Shown piece by piece: positions 8,946-18,625 of a DNA stretch of 64,000 bases. Numbering within the stretch: position 1 is the stretch's first letter; every line of letters begins with the position of its first letter. Location of the stretch: NCBI RefSeq assembly GCF_900129465.1, contig NZ_FSRA01000001.1:1116001-1180000 (forward strand). Direction: 5' to 3'. Below the pieces are notes generated by a model that was not told the DNA's origin, did not search any database, and saw only the letters and a program-made list of their open reading frames with translations. The stretch is from Chitinophaga niabensis (GTDB taxonomy: Bacteria > Bacteroidota > Bacteroidia > Chitinophagales > Chitinophagaceae). The position numbers and the translations under genes were made by a program.

Positions 8946-11900
8946 ATGAAAGGCTCCTCCCATCAAAGAGCATTAAGGAAAAAGGCATGCAGCCTCTTTC
9001 TTTTCTTCTTCACTATCACAGCCGTCAGTTATGCGCAGAAGGTGATCACCGGTAAGGTGACTTCTGCCGCTGATGGTAAACCATTATCTGAAGTAACGAT
9101 TGTGGTGCAGGGAACGCCGGTTGGCACCACAACTTACCCTGATGGTACTTATGCCATTAAAGTTTCAGGGAACGATGCCATGCTGGTATATACTTATGTA
9201 GGGTATGAACCGCAGGCTATCACGGTGGGCAATAACAGCATCCTCAACATACAGCTGAAGCAACAGTCCAGCACACTGGGCGATGTGGTGGTGGTAGGTT
9301 TCGGAAAGCAAAAGAAAATGACGGTAACCGGTGCCATCTCCAGCGTACCGGTGAACAACATCCAGCGCATCGCCACACCTTCTTTATCAAATGCGCTGGC
9401 TGGCAGCATGCCGGGTATTATTACACGCCAGAGTTCCGGTGAGCCGGGGTATGACGGGGCAGCTGTGTTCATCCGCGGTTTCGGTACCTGGGCCAACAGG
9501 GCGCCGTTGATATTGGTAGATGGGGTGGAACGCGATATCAACCAGATCAACACGCAGGAAATTGAAAGTTTCTCTATCCTGAAAGATGCGTCTGCTACCG
9601 CGGTGTATGGTGTCAGAGGAGCTAACGGCGTAATCCTTATCGTTACAAAAAGGGGAAGTACGGGTAAACCGAAAGTGATCTTCCGTACGGAGAATGCCAG
9701 CTTACAGGCTTTGCGCTTACCTGATTACATCAACGGCCCGGAGTACGCAGGCCTGATCAATGAAGCGCTGGCGAACAATAACCAGCCGGCACGGTACACA
9801 GCAGCTGAGCTGCAGAAGTTCAGAGATGGTTCTGATCCTTATCTCTATCCGAATGTGGATTGGACGGATGCGGTATTGAAGAGGAACACTTTCCAAAGCA
9901 TCAATAACCTGAGTGTTTCCGGTGGCAATGAAATTATTAAATACTATACGAATGTTGGGTACACGGTGCTGAATGGTATTTACAAACAGGATCCTAAGAA
10001 CGCCTATAAAACAAATGCACAGATGAAACGGTATAATTTCCGTTCCAATGTGGATATCAATGTTTCCAAAACTATCAGTATTGAATTGGGCATCGGCGGT
10101 GTGATCCAGAAAGGCAATTACCCGGGCACGGGAGCCCCTGCTATCTTTGACGCGCTGAAGATCACCTCTCCGATCAACTATCCTAAACTGAACCCTGATG
10201 GCTCTGTTGCAGGCGCTTCCACTTCTTACCTGCAGAACAATCCCTGGGGGCTGGTTACACAATCAGGATATACGCGGCAGGACAGGAATACGCTGCAGGG
10301 AACTTTCGGCGGCAAATGGGACCTTTCCAAACTGGTAACACCCGGCCTTTCTGTACGCGGATTATTTGCTTACGATCATTATTACTCTGCTTCTACGGAC
10401 CGTATCAAGCCATATGCCATCAAACAATACCTGGGTAAGGATGCGAACGGGAACGACCGGTATTCTTCACCCCCCATCCGTGAGGAACAACCCATGACCT
10501 ATGTATTGCACAATGGCGCTAACCGGGCCTATTATACGGAAGTGGGTATCAACTATAACCGCACTTTCGGAGATCATACGCTCACAGGTATGGTGTTAGG
10601 CAACCGCAGGGAATACATTGACCTCACGGCAGGATCCACGTTGAACAACCTGCCATACAGGCGGCAGGGGCTGGCAGGGCGGATCACTTATAACTATAAG
10701 AACCGTTACCTCGCGGAAGTAAATGCGGGATATAACGGATCAGAGAATTTCCCGGAAGGCAAACAATATGGTTTCTTCCCTTCTGCTTCAGCGGGCTGGA
10801 TCATCAGCAATGAAAAGTTCTGGCACATAGACGCTGTTTCTAACCTCAAAATAAGAGGATCTTATGGCCAGGTAGGTAATGACCAGATAGGGGCAAGGCG
10901 CTTCTTATTCCTCACTACCATTAACCGCCAGGGGCAATCTTATTTCTTTGGAGATAACCAGCGGTTCTACCAGGGTTTTGAAGAAGCACAGATCGGGAAC
11001 GACGATGTGACCTGGGAGGTGGCCACCAAATCGAACATCGGTATGGACCTGGAATTATTCAAAGGTATCATCAATTTGCAGGTAGATGCGTTTAAAGAAA
11101 ACAGGGAAGGCATCCTCATTCAGCGGGGCGTTATACCACGCGTAACAGGTTATTATCCATGGACACTGCCTTATGCCAACCTGGGTAAAGCAAAGAACTC
11201 CGGCATCGATGCATTGCTGGAAGTACGGCATACTACCCGCAAAGGCTTCTATTATAACTTCAGGGGTACTTTCACCTATGCTAAAAGTATCTGCACACAA
11301 AACGATGATCCTATTCCGAAGTATGATTACCAGTCGTTCGTAGGGCAGCCTATTGATCAGCCGATGGGATTGATTGCGCTGGGTTTCTTTAAAGACCAGG
11401 CCGATATAGAGAAAAGTCCTAAGCAGAATTTCATGGACCAGGTAAGGCCCGGGGATATCAAGTACCAGGATTATAACAATGATGGCGTAGTAGATGATTA
11501 CGATCGCGTGCCCATAGGTTATCCCAGGACGCCGCAGATGGTGTACGGCGCAGGCGCGAGTTTTGGCTACAAGGGTTTTGAGCTGAGCTTTTTCTTTACA
11601 GGCGTGGCCCGCACCAGCCTGTTTGTGGATGGCCCTTCCATGTATGCTTTCCAGATGGGTTTAGGTACTTACAATATCCTGCGTGAGTATTATGATAACC
11701 GCTGGACGCCGCAAAATCCCAATGCCAAATATCCGCGTGCATCCCCTTTGCAGAATCCCAATAATAACAGAACGTCTACCTTATTCCTGCAGGATGCATC
11801 GTACATCCGGCTGAAGAGTGCAGAGATTGCTTACAATTTTGCCATCAAACGCGGGCTGGAAGGTATCCGCCTGTTCATCAACGGATACAACCTGGCTACC

Positions 11901-11999
11901 TGGGATAAGATAAAAGTGATAGATCCGGAATCCAATTACGGTACGGGGGGATATCCTTTGCAGCGCAGCATCAATTTCGGGGCACAGCTTTCGTTTTAA
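8946..11999 (+). CDS. SusC/RagA-type TonB-dependent outer-membrane transporter
   Basis: A 1017-residue outer-membrane receptor of the SusC family. After a signal peptide ending near VSYAQ (about residue 31) come a carboxypeptidase-regulatory-like beta-sandwich (about 33-105), the conserved VVVVGFGKQKK segment, a plug domain (about 120-235) and a 22-stranded-type beta-barrel ending in an aromatic residue (AQLSF). It lacks an STN domain, so it is unlikely to signal through an ECF anti-sigma factor. Its control is probably the LacI operator just upstream. It should import oligosaccharides together with the SusD-like lipoprotein encoded 20 bases downstream. Confidence 0.95.
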   Translation: MKGSSHQRALRKKACSLFLFFFTITAVSYAQKVITGKVTSAADGKPLSEVTIVVQGTPVGTTTYPDGTYAIKVSGNDAMLVYTYVGYEPQAITVGNNSILNIQLKQQSSTLGDVVVVGFGKQKKMTVTGAISSVPVNNIQRIATPSLSNALAGSMPGIITRQSSGEPGYDGAAVFIRGFGTWANRAPLILVDGVERDINQINTQEIESFSILKDASATAVYGVRGANGVILIVTKRGSTGKPKVIFRTENASLQALRLPDYINGPEYAGLINEALANNNQPARYTAAELQKFRDGSDPYLYPNVDWTDAVLKRNTFQSINNLSVSGGNEIIKYYTNVGYTVLNGIYKQDPKNAYKTNAQMKRYNFRSNVDINVSKTISIELGIGGVIQKGNYPGTGAPAIFDALKITSPINYPKLNPDGSVAGASTSYLQNNPWGLVTQSGYTRQDRNTLQGTFGGKWDLSKLVTPGLSVRGLFAYDHYYSASTDRIKPYAIKQYLGKDANGNDRYSSPPIREEQPMTYVLHNGANRAYYTEVGINYNRTFGDHTLTGMVLGNRREYIDLTAGSTLNNLPYRRQGLAGRITYNYKNRYLAEVNAGYNGSENFPEGKQYGFFPSASAGWIISNEKFWHIDAVSNLKIRGSYGQVGNDQIGARRFLFLTTINRQGQSYFFGDNQRFYQGFEEAQIGNDDVTWEVATKSNIGMDLELFKGIINLQVDAFKENREGILIQRGVIPRVTGYYPWTLPYANLGKAKNSGIDALLEVRHTTRKGFYYNFRGTFTYAKSICTQNDDPIPKYDYQSFVGQPIDQPMGLIALGFFKDQADIEKSPKQNFMDQVRPGDIKYQDYNNDGVVDDYDRVPIGYPRTPQMVYGAGASFGYKGFELSFFFTGVARTSLFVDGPSMYAFQMGLGTYNILREYYDNRWTPQNPNAKYPRASPLQNPNNNRTSTLFLQDASYIRLKSAEIAYNFAIKRGLEGIRLFINGYNLATWDKIKVIDPESNYGTGGYPLQRSINFGAQLSF

Positions 12000-12019
12000 T
12001 CAACCTTCAAACTTAACAG

Positions 12020-13795
12020 ATGAACAAGTTCCTTGTTTTAGTCACCATATTGCTCTTAACAGCATCATGCACCAAAGACTATCTTAAAAAAGCGCCGGAC
12101 GAAGACCTGGACATTAAAAAGGTATTTTCCGAAAGAAAGTACGCAGAGTCTTTCCTCTCTTCGGCATACAACAATGTTCCCGTTATGCTGGGCGCGGCAG
12201 ACTGGGACCAGCGTAATCCTTTTACGGGCGCCAGTGATGAAATGGAGATCACTTTCCTGGGGGCTTACTCCCACCTGCTGAACTCCGGTGCCTGGAGTGC
12301 GAATGACTACTACCCGGATGTATGGGGTTTTATGTATGAAGGCATCCGTAAAACAAACCTTTTCCTGGATAATGTGGCACAGGTGCCGATGGATGAAACG
12401 GAGCGGAACAGGTGGATAGGAGAAGCTACTTTCCTGCGGGCTTTCTTCCATTTTATGCTGGCACGTATTTATGGCGCAATCCCGATCGGTGATCATGCCT
12501 ATACACTCAGCGAGGATTATTCGAAGATCCGCCGGCAGCCCATTGACAAAGTAGTTGAATTCATCACGAAGGAATGTGATAAAGCAGTGCCTTTGCTGGA
12601 ATGGAAAGTAGCCCCGGATAAACTGGGCCGTGTTACCAAAGCAGCTGCGCTGGCATTGAAGTCGCAGGCATTATTGTACATGGCCAGCCCGCTTTGGAAT
12701 GGTAACCCTGATTACACCGGCATAAAAGATAAAGAAGGTGTGCAGCTCTTTCCTGCTTTCGATAAAGAGCGCTGGAGAAGAGCGGCTGTTGCTGCGAAAG
12801 AATGCATCGACGGGGTGGAGGCGAATGGATACAGGTTATACCGCGCCGCAAATAATGATCCTGTGCGGAATTACCAGGAAGTATTCATTGAACGGAACAA
12901 CGCGGAAGTATTGTTTGCTCGTAATGCAGGAGAACATTCGCATTTTGAGCGTTGCAGCAATCCCATCAGTTATGGCGGCTTCTCTATTTTCTGCCCTACG
13001 CAGGAATTAGTGGACGATTATGAAATGGCGAACGGCCAGCGGCCTATTACAGGGTACAATGCAGATGGCTCGCCGGTGATCAATGCCGGTTCCGGTTATG
13101 TGGAAGGAGGGTATGTGGCAGCTAAACACCCGCTGGATTATTATCCTGCCGGTGTAAGCAATATGTATGTGGGCCGGGAGCCCCGCTTTTATGCCAGCAT
13201 CAATTTCAACGGCGCTATCTGGAAAGGCCGGGGCATACAGTTCTGGTTTGAGGGGCTGGATGGCAGGAAGCGGGCAGGCTCCGATTACTGCATTTCCGGT
13301 TACCTGATGAAGAAAATGGTGAACCCCACTTCGGATATCTTCCAGAACAGGTTTTCTTTGAATACCTTCATCTATTACCGGCTGGGGGCAGAATACCTGA
13401 ACTATGCGGAAGCACTAAACGAAATGGATGGCGCCGTGCCGGATGTATATAAGTATGTGAACCTGATCAGGGACCGTTCCGGTTTGCCTCCTTTACCTGC
13501 CGGTTTAAGCCAGGATGAAATGAGGGCCCGCATATGGCATGAACGGAGGATAGAGCTGGCATTTGAAACACATCGCTACTTTGATACACGGCGCTGGAAG
13601 ATTGCAGCAGGTATTGACAGTAAAGAAATTCACGGGATGAACATTGGTGCAGGCACCAGCCTGTCCGACAATAATTTTTATAAACGCACCGTGATAGAGA
13701 AACGGGTGTTCATTGCACCGAAACATTATTTATGGCCGTTACAGCAGGAGGAGATCAATAAGAATCGTAACCTGGTACAAAATCCCGGATGGTGA
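12020..13795 (+). CDS. SusD/RagB-family glycan-binding lipoprotein
   Basis: A 591-residue SusD-like surface lipoprotein. It has a lipoprotein signal (MNKFLVLVTILLLTASC) with the lipidated cysteine at residue 17. The TPR-like helical SusD fold is indicated by the usual N-terminal RKYAESFLSSAYNN and WIGEATFLRAFFHF motifs and the C-terminal IWHERRIELAFETHRYFDTRRW block. It is the partner of the SusC-type transporter 20 bases upstream. Its end overlaps the start of the next gene by 7 bases, so the operon continues. The bound glycan is unknown; D-arabinofuranose-containing glycan is the proposal from context. Confidence 0.95.
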   Translation: MNKFLVLVTILLLTASCTKDYLKKAPDEDLDIKKVFSERKYAESFLSSAYNNVPVMLGAADWDQRNPFTGASDEMEITFLGAYSHLLNSGAWSANDYYPDVWGFMYEGIRKTNLFLDNVAQVPMDETERNRWIGEATFLRAFFHFMLARIYGAIPIGDHAYTLSEDYSKIRRQPIDKVVEFITKECDKAVPLLEWKVAPDKLGRVTKAAALALKSQALLYMASPLWNGNPDYTGIKDKEGVQLFPAFDKERWRRAAVAAKECIDGVEANGYRLYRAANNDPVRNYQEVFIERNNAEVLFARNAGEHSHFERCSNPISYGGFSIFCPTQELVDDYEMANGQRPITGYNADGSPVINAGSGYVEGGYVAAKHPLDYYPAGVSNMYVGREPRFYASINFNGAIWKGRGIQFWFEGLDGRKRAGSDYCISGYLMKKMVNPTSDIFQNRFSLNTFIYYRLGAEYLNYAEALNEMDGAVPDVYKYVNLIRDRSGLPPLPAGLSQDEMRARIWHERRIELAFETHRYFDTRRWKIAAGIDSKEIHGMNIGAGTSLSDNNFYKRTVIEKRVFIAPKHYLWPLQQEEINKNRNLVQNPGW

Positions 13796-15435
13796 AAAAA
13801 GTAATTATTTTATTGTTGTGCCTGGCTGCCGAGACTGCGCAGGCGCAAAGCATGAGCGTATGGCTGGAAACTTCATTGAAAAGGATCTTCCCGCAGTCCC
13901 CTGCGGGCACTGATTCCATCCTGGAGCTATCTGCGGCCAGGGGCAGCCGCATTTCCTTTCAGGCAGCTTTTCACAGCGATCTGAAAGACCAGGTGCATAT
14001 GGAATGCAGTATGGAAAATGCGGCTGAATTAAAGCCCCGGATACGTTATGTGGGGCTGGTGCCCATGCATCATTTTACAACGGACGTAAGGAAAGAAGAA
14101 ATGGACGGCATCGGCTTCCTGCCGGGGCTGGTGCCGGAACCATTATATCCGCTTACAAAGGTAGAAGCAAATCCTTATGCAAGCCGGTCTTTCTGGATAA
14201 CACTGAACATCCCGGCCAACATTACACCCGGCATGCATACCTATGATGTGAAACTGAAGTGGAATAAAGGGGAGCGGGTGTTAAAGCTGAAAGTGAATGC
14301 GAGCAAACTGGTGTTGCAGCCCCGGCGTAATTTCCCGGTCACGCATTGGTGGCGGGGAGAGGCTACCAGCATTTATTACAAGACTAAAATGTTCGATGAA
14401 CAATGGTGGAAACACACGGAAGCACAGATGCGGAACCTGATAGAGCATGGAACGGATGTGGCTTTTGTACAGAATTTCTTCGAGTTTAAGACCTTGTTTA
14501 AACAACCCTGCCAGATGCTGCTCGTAGACGAGCCGAGCCCGGGGAAGTATACATTCAACTGGTCTGTGATCAAACGGTTCACGGATATGTGTAAGCAAAT
14601 GGGCTACCGGAAATTTGAATGGGCGCATCTTTGGATGTACTGGGGTGTAACAACGGCCATGCGGGTGTATACCGTAAAAGAGGGCAAATATGTATTACTG
14701 TGGGATGCTGATCTGCCCGCTTTTTCAGACAAGTACATCAACTTCTTAAAACAATTCCTGCCCGCCTTCCACGACTTCCTGCAAAAGGAAAATATACTGG
14801 AAGGTTCTTATTTTCATTTGTCGGATGAACCCTGGTCTGAGCATGTACCTAATTACAAACGGGCACGGCAGGTGCTGAAGGACCTGGCGCCCTGGATGAA
14901 GGTAATGGACGCTTTAAGCGATATCCGGTATGGAAAGGAACATTTAACAGACATACCGGTGCCTATCATCAGTTCCGCCGCGGCCTACCTGAAAGAAAAA
15001 ATACCGCACTGGGTGTATTTCTGTACAGGCCCAAGGGATAAATGGCTGAACCGTTTCTTTGATACACCACTGCCTAAGATCCGCATGAGCGGCTGGTTGT
15101 TTTACCATCTGAAGGCAGAAGGCTTTTTGCATTGGGGGTATAATTACTGGCATAAACTGGATTCGGAAGAAGCATCCGATCCTTATTCAAATGGTTCTGC
15201 ACATGCTTATCCCGGCATTCCGGATGGCGATCCGTTTGTAGTGTATCCCGGTCCGGACGGGCCTTATGATTCTATCCGCTGGGAAGTGTTTGCAGAGTCC
15301 CTGCAGGATTATGCGATCCTGCAATCTGCGGGTATTGACCCGGATGATAAATTATTAGCACCTTTGGTTTCTTACGAAGATTTTCCTAAAACATCAGCAT
15401 GGATAACAGCCGCATTAAAACAGGTTTTATTTTAG
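13789..15435 (+). CDS. DUF4091-containing secreted putative glycoside hydrolase
   Basis: A 548-residue secreted protein with a signal peptide (cleavage near AQAQS, residue 20). It has an N-terminal beta-rich part, a central region resembling a TIM barrel, and a C-terminal DUF4091-type domain around residues 445-520 (HWGYNYW through SIRWEVFAESLQDYAIL). The segment SDEPW near residue 345 would suit a catalytic acid in a barrel hydrolase, but that is a guess. DUF4091 proteins are common in Bacteroidota glycan loci and often accompany GH172-type genes. The gene overlaps the SusD gene by 7 bases and the next gene by 37. No activity is assigned here. Confidence 0.75.
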   Translation: MVKKVIILLLCLAAETAQAQSMSVWLETSLKRIFPQSPAGTDSILELSAARGSRISFQAAFHSDLKDQVHMECSMENAAELKPRIRYVGLVPMHHFTTDVRKEEMDGIGFLPGLVPEPLYPLTKVEANPYASRSFWITLNIPANITPGMHTYDVKLKWNKGERVLKLKVNASKLVLQPRRNFPVTHWWRGEATSIYYKTKMFDEQWWKHTEAQMRNLIEHGTDVAFVQNFFEFKTLFKQPCQMLLVDEPSPGKYTFNWSVIKRFTDMCKQMGYRKFEWAHLWMYWGVTTAMRVYTVKEGKYVLLWDADLPAFSDKYINFLKQFLPAFHDFLQKENILEGSYFHLSDEPWSEHVPNYKRARQVLKDLAPWMKVMDALSDIRYGKEHLTDIPVPIISSAAAYLKEKIPHWVYFCTGPRDKWLNRFFDTPLPKIRMSGWLFYHLKAEGFLHWGYNYWHKLDSEEASDPYSNGSAHAYPGIPDGDPFVVYPGPDGPYDSIRWEVFAESLQDYAILQSAGIDPDDKLLAPLVSYEDFPKTSAWITAALKQVLF

Positions 15436-16358
15436 TATTGGTATTTGCTTTTACAACAGGCAGGGCACAATGGATCAGGCGGGACAGTACCGTATGGGGT
15501 GTGCGCAATGGTATAGTGGTGGGTTTGTGGCCGGGCGCTATTGAAAGTTTAAAGGAAGGTGCTAACGGAGGACCGCGGGGATTGCTGCGCATCGGTTATA
15601 ACTATGGCGGCGTAACGTATCATATCAATTATATCGCCGTAGAACCGGTGGTGAACGGAAAGATAGAATTCAGCGAAATCTCTCCTTCAGCCTCAGATGG
15701 CAAATGGGGGAAACAAATGTGGATAGGGGATACGGTGATAACAGAAAATACACTGAGCCTGTATGTTCACATGGAGAAATTCGCCAATGGCGCGCATCCT
15801 TACCTCAGGTTAAGCATACATAAAGACAGGCCGGAGGAATTATGCATAGAGGTATTCCATCACCCCGGCAGTGCTCCCATGGAGCGCTGCGGGGTTACGG
15901 CTACGATGGGGAATTATTCCCGCCTGCGTAAATTGTATATCAATGATTTGGTGATCAACTCCCGCGAGCTATATGCGGGTTATGACGGAATTGATTTCAT
16001 TGAAAAAGAAACTTATCCCTTAAAAGGAAAAATAGTATTGGCTACGCCGGATGAAACCTTTGCACAACTGGCAGCATGGCCACAGGACCCCGCTTATTTA
16101 ACCCGCTGGAACTGGCGGTACCGACCTTTTTATATGCTTGCACAGTATTGGCGGAAGGATGTTGCTACACCTTCCTTACAGGTGCGCGTAAATGGCAGGG
16201 CAAAATATTGGAGCGGGGGAAACAGAGACCCGCGGCAGTATATTGCTATACCGGGCGGGCCTTCTTTTGAGAATTTTGAGTTAAGAGAAAAGTATGTTGC
16301 AGGGCAGAAAGCTTATTTTGGTTTAAGCATGAAACCGGTATCCGAATTACTTCGGTAA
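15399..16358 (+). CDS. Secreted protein of unknown function in SusCD operon
   Basis: A 319-residue protein that I do not recognise. It has a convincing signal peptide (hydrophobic run ending GRAQ near residue 24) and a soluble, beta-rich, aromatic-rich body with many Gly and Trp. This would suit a carbohydrate-active or carbohydrate-binding beta-sandwich. The only start giving a full signal peptide is the ATG at 15399, inside the end of the DUF4091 gene (37-base overlap). The two are thus probably translated in a coupled way. It ends 12 bases inside the convergent transporter gene. Context places it in the outer or periplasmic step of the glycan system; it could be an uncharacterised hydrolase or binding protein. 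Confidence 0.7.
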   Translation: MDNSRIKTGFILVLVFAFTTGRAQWIRRDSTVWGVRNGIVVGLWPGAIESLKEGANGGPRGLLRIGYNYGGVTYHINYIAVEPVVNGKIEFSEISPSASDGKWGKQMWIGDTVITENTLSLYVHMEKFANGAHPYLRLSIHKDRPEELCIEVFHHPGSAPMERCGVTATMGNYSRLRKLYINDLVINSRELYAGYDGIDFIEKETYPLKGKIVLATPDETFAQLAAWPQDPAYLTRWNWRYRPFYMLAQYWRKDVATPSLQVRVNGRAKYWSGGNRDPRQYIAIPGGPSFENFELREKYVAGQKAYFGLSMKPVSELLR

Positions 16359-17609
16359 GGCATGCCGCCATGCATAATACAGCACCACGGCAAAACATAT
16401 CATGGGCACAACATAAGCCAGCTGCACATTATAATAGTAAGCGATAGCTCCCAGCCCCAGGGGGATCAAAGCGCCACCTACAATAGACATCACGAGGAAA
16501 GCAGAAGCGGACTTGGTTTCATTGCCAAGGTCCCTGATAGCAAGTGAGAAAATAGTTGGGAACATGATGGACATAAAGAATTCTACCATCAGTAAAAAGT
16601 ACACGCCGATCCTTCCTCCCTGTAATACACAATACGCCAGTAATAACACACATGCTGCACTGTAGATGATCAGCAATATGCGGGGTGCTATCTTTTGCAT
16701 CAGGAAAGTACCCACATACCGTCCGATCATAAAGCAGAGCAACAGCATACCCAGGAAAGTAGTGGCTTCCAGTTCCGGCATGCCTGCACTGAAACCGGCG
16801 TAACGGATAAAGAAACTGGAGATGCATACCTGTGCACCCACATAAGCAAACTGTGCTATCACGCCCCAGCGGAAATGTACATGCCGGAATACGCGGAGGT
16901 TAATGCTGAGCTTACCGCCATGTTCTTCCTGTACCGGCGGAAAATGCACCAGCCGGAAAATAAGTGCTACCAGCAGGAGCACGCCTGCAATGGCGAGATA
17001 GGGCACCTGTACGGACCGTGCTTCTGAAAGCAGGTAACTGTTCAATGCTTCAGGATTCATGGCATTGAGCTGTTCTGTAGAGAACTCTTTACCGGAAAGG
17101 ATCACTTTGCTCAGGAAGAAGGCGGCTACGAAGGCGCCCAGCCCGTTGAAGGCTTGTGCAAAATTGAGGCGCTGCACGGCGGTTTCCTTTGACCCCATGA
17201 TGGTGATGTAAGGGTTGGCAGCCGTTTCAAGGAAGGTCATGCCTGCTGCTACTAAGAATAACGCAAACAGGAAGAGCCCGAAGGAACGTAATTCTGCTGC
17301 CGGGAAGAACAGGATGGCACCGGTTGCTGCAATCAGCAGGCCGGTGATGATGCCTGTTTTATAGCTCCATTTACGCATCACCCATGCGGCGGGTAATGCA
17401 AAAAAGAAATAGCTCACCCAATAGGCGGAGTCGATGAAGGCGGACTGAAAATCGTTCAGCTGGCAGGCTTTCCGCAGATGCGGGATCAGCACGGGTATCA
17501 GGTTGCCGGTGAGTGCCCATAAAAAGAACAGGCTGATCACGAGTATGAACGTCAGTTTAACAGGGTTGCTGCGCGTGGAAGGCTGCAACGTTTCAACGGT
17601 GGAATTCAT
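16347..17609 (-). CDS. FucP-like MFS sugar:H+ symporter
   Basis: A 420-residue integral membrane protein with about 12 hydrophobic segments and the FucP-family motif LETAANPYITIMG. FucP transporters take up L-fucose by proton symport, and D-arabinose is a structural analogue that such carriers can accept. It is the last gene of the minus-strand catabolic operon, separated from the FAH gene by a 35-bp tandem hairpin array. Its 3' end overlaps the convergent unknown gene by 12 bases. Substrate is inferred from the operon: probably D-arabinose or an L-fucose-like sugar. Confidence 0.85.
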   Translation of the reverse strand: MNSTVETLQPSTRSNPVKLTFILVISLFFLWALTGNLIPVLIPHLRKACQLNDFQSAFIDSAYWVSYFFFALPAAWVMRKWSYKTGIITGLLIAATGAILFFPAAELRSFGLFLFALFLVAAGMTFLETAANPYITIMGSKETAVQRLNFAQAFNGLGAFVAAFFLSKVILSGKEFSTEQLNAMNPEALNSYLLSEARSVQVPYLAIAGVLLLVALIFRLVHFPPVQEEHGGKLSINLRVFRHVHFRWGVIAQFAYVGAQVCISSFFIRYAGFSAGMPELEATTFLGMLLLCFMIGRYVGTFLMQKIAPRILLIIYSAACVLLLAYCVLQGGRIGVYFLLMVEFFMSIMFPTIFSLAIRDLGNETKSASAFLVMSIVGGALIPLGLGAIAYYYNVQLAYVVPMICFAVVLYYAWRHALPK

Positions 17610-17626
17610 ATAGGGTGGATTTTAAC

Positions 17627-17765
17627 GCGGTGTTGGAACATCATTGACCGGCATGATCAATGCGGTGTTGGAACATCATTGACCGGCGTGATCAATGCGG
17701 TGTTGAAACATCATTGACCGGCAGATTAATGCAGTGTTGGAACATCATTGACCGGCATGATCAAT
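17627..17765. repeat. Tandem array of four 35-bp hairpin-forming repeats
   Basis: Four direct copies lie at 17627-17661, 17662-17696, 17697-17730 (34 bp) and 17731-17765. Each shares GTGTTGGAACATCATTGACC and a GATCAAT or variant end. On the transcribed (minus) strand each unit contains ATTGATC, a short loop and GGTCAAT, which can form a 7-bp hairpin. A fifth, degenerate copy continues into the 3' end of the FAH gene (about 17766-17791), so the array may have arisen by duplication of that gene end. There are no spacers, so it is not a CRISPR array. It fills nearly the whole gap between the FAH and transporter genes and may shape mRNA stability or differential expression. Confidence 0.9.
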
Positions 17766-18618
17766 GTAATGTCTGAACCTCATTGATCAGCGTACCGATG
17801 TGGTCTATGCTGATCTCTACACGGTCATCGTCCTGCAGCGTGAAATTGTTATCAGGTACCAGGCAGGTGCCGGTCATGAGATAACAGCCATCCGGGAATG
17901 CACATCCTTTGAAGAGGAAATCCACCAATTCCTGGTGCCCGCGTTTCATCTGGCTGATGGGAACGCTATCTGTGTACTTCAGGTCTTCTTTGCGGAAGAT
18001 GGACATTTTTATGAGTGTATCCGGAGGGATAGGCGTATCCGTTACAACCAGGCAGGGACCAAGACCGGCGCATTTCTCATAGACCTTTGCCTGCGGGAGG
18101 TACAGCGGGTTTTCTCCTTCAATGCTGCGGGAACTCATGTCGTTGCCAACGGTATATCCTTCAATAGTACCGTGGCTGCTTACGAAGAGTGTAAGTTCCG
18201 GTTCCGGCACATCCCAGGATGAATCTTCCCGGATGAACACTACCTCTTTGTGGCCGGATACCCTGTGTGGAGTAGCTTTGAAAAAGAGTTCAGGTCTTTC
18301 TGCCACGTATACTTTATCATAAAAGGTAGCACCGCCGGAGACCTCTGATTCTTCCATACGTGCGGTGCGGCTGCGGAAATAAGTAACACCGGCAGCCCAT
18401 ACTTCCTGTGTGGCAATGGGAGCCTGCAGTTCATTTGCAATGATGGTTTCTGCGGTAGCTTTATCTATGCGTGTTTGCGAAGGAAGTTCTGACAGGATGT
18501 TTTTAAACAGCTCTTTCCTGTTTACGAAACTATTCCAGTCGGCCTTGATGGAATAATACTGTTCATCGTGGAAGGCCAGTAATGTGGCTGCGGTTTTATA
18601 GAGCCGGATGATCTGCAT
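17761..18618 (-). CDS. FAH-family 2-keto-3-deoxy-sugar-acid dehydratase/hydrolase
   Basis: A 285-residue protein of the fumarylacetoacetate hydrolase superfamily. The metal-binding E-x-E is present in VPEPELTL, with a further aspartate in GNDMSSRS. The family contains 2-keto-3-deoxy-D-arabinonate dehydratase, which makes 2,5-dioxopentanoate. It also contains 2,4-diketo-3-deoxy-L-rhamnonate/fuconate hydrolases. The adjacent dioxovalerate-type aldehyde dehydrogenase favours the first reaction. A longer frame reaches 18654 but would overlap the preceding gene; the ATG at 18618 (MQIIRLYKT) leaves a 7-base gap and is preferred. The stop codon lies in the last unit of the tandem repeat. Confidence 0.85.
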   Translation of the reverse strand: MQIIRLYKTAATLLAFHDEQYYSIKADWNSFVNRKELFKNILSELPSQTRIDKATAETIIANELQAPIATQEVWAAGVTYFRSRTARMEESEVSGGATFYDKVYVAERPELFFKATPHRVSGHKEVVFIREDSSWDVPEPELTLFVSSHGTIEGYTVGNDMSSRSIEGENPLYLPQAKVYEKCAGLGPCLVVTDTPIPPDTLIKMSIFRKEDLKYTDSVPISQMKRGHQELVDFLFKGCAFPDGCYLMTGTCLVPDNNFTLQDDDRVEISIDHIGTLINEVQTLH

Positions 18619-18625
18619 GGTGTAA

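Noticed and set aside
17627..17765. Possible CRISPR array (regular repeats of 35 bases)
   Set aside because: The units are directly joined with no spacers and no cas genes are near; one copy has a length change. It is a tandem repeat.
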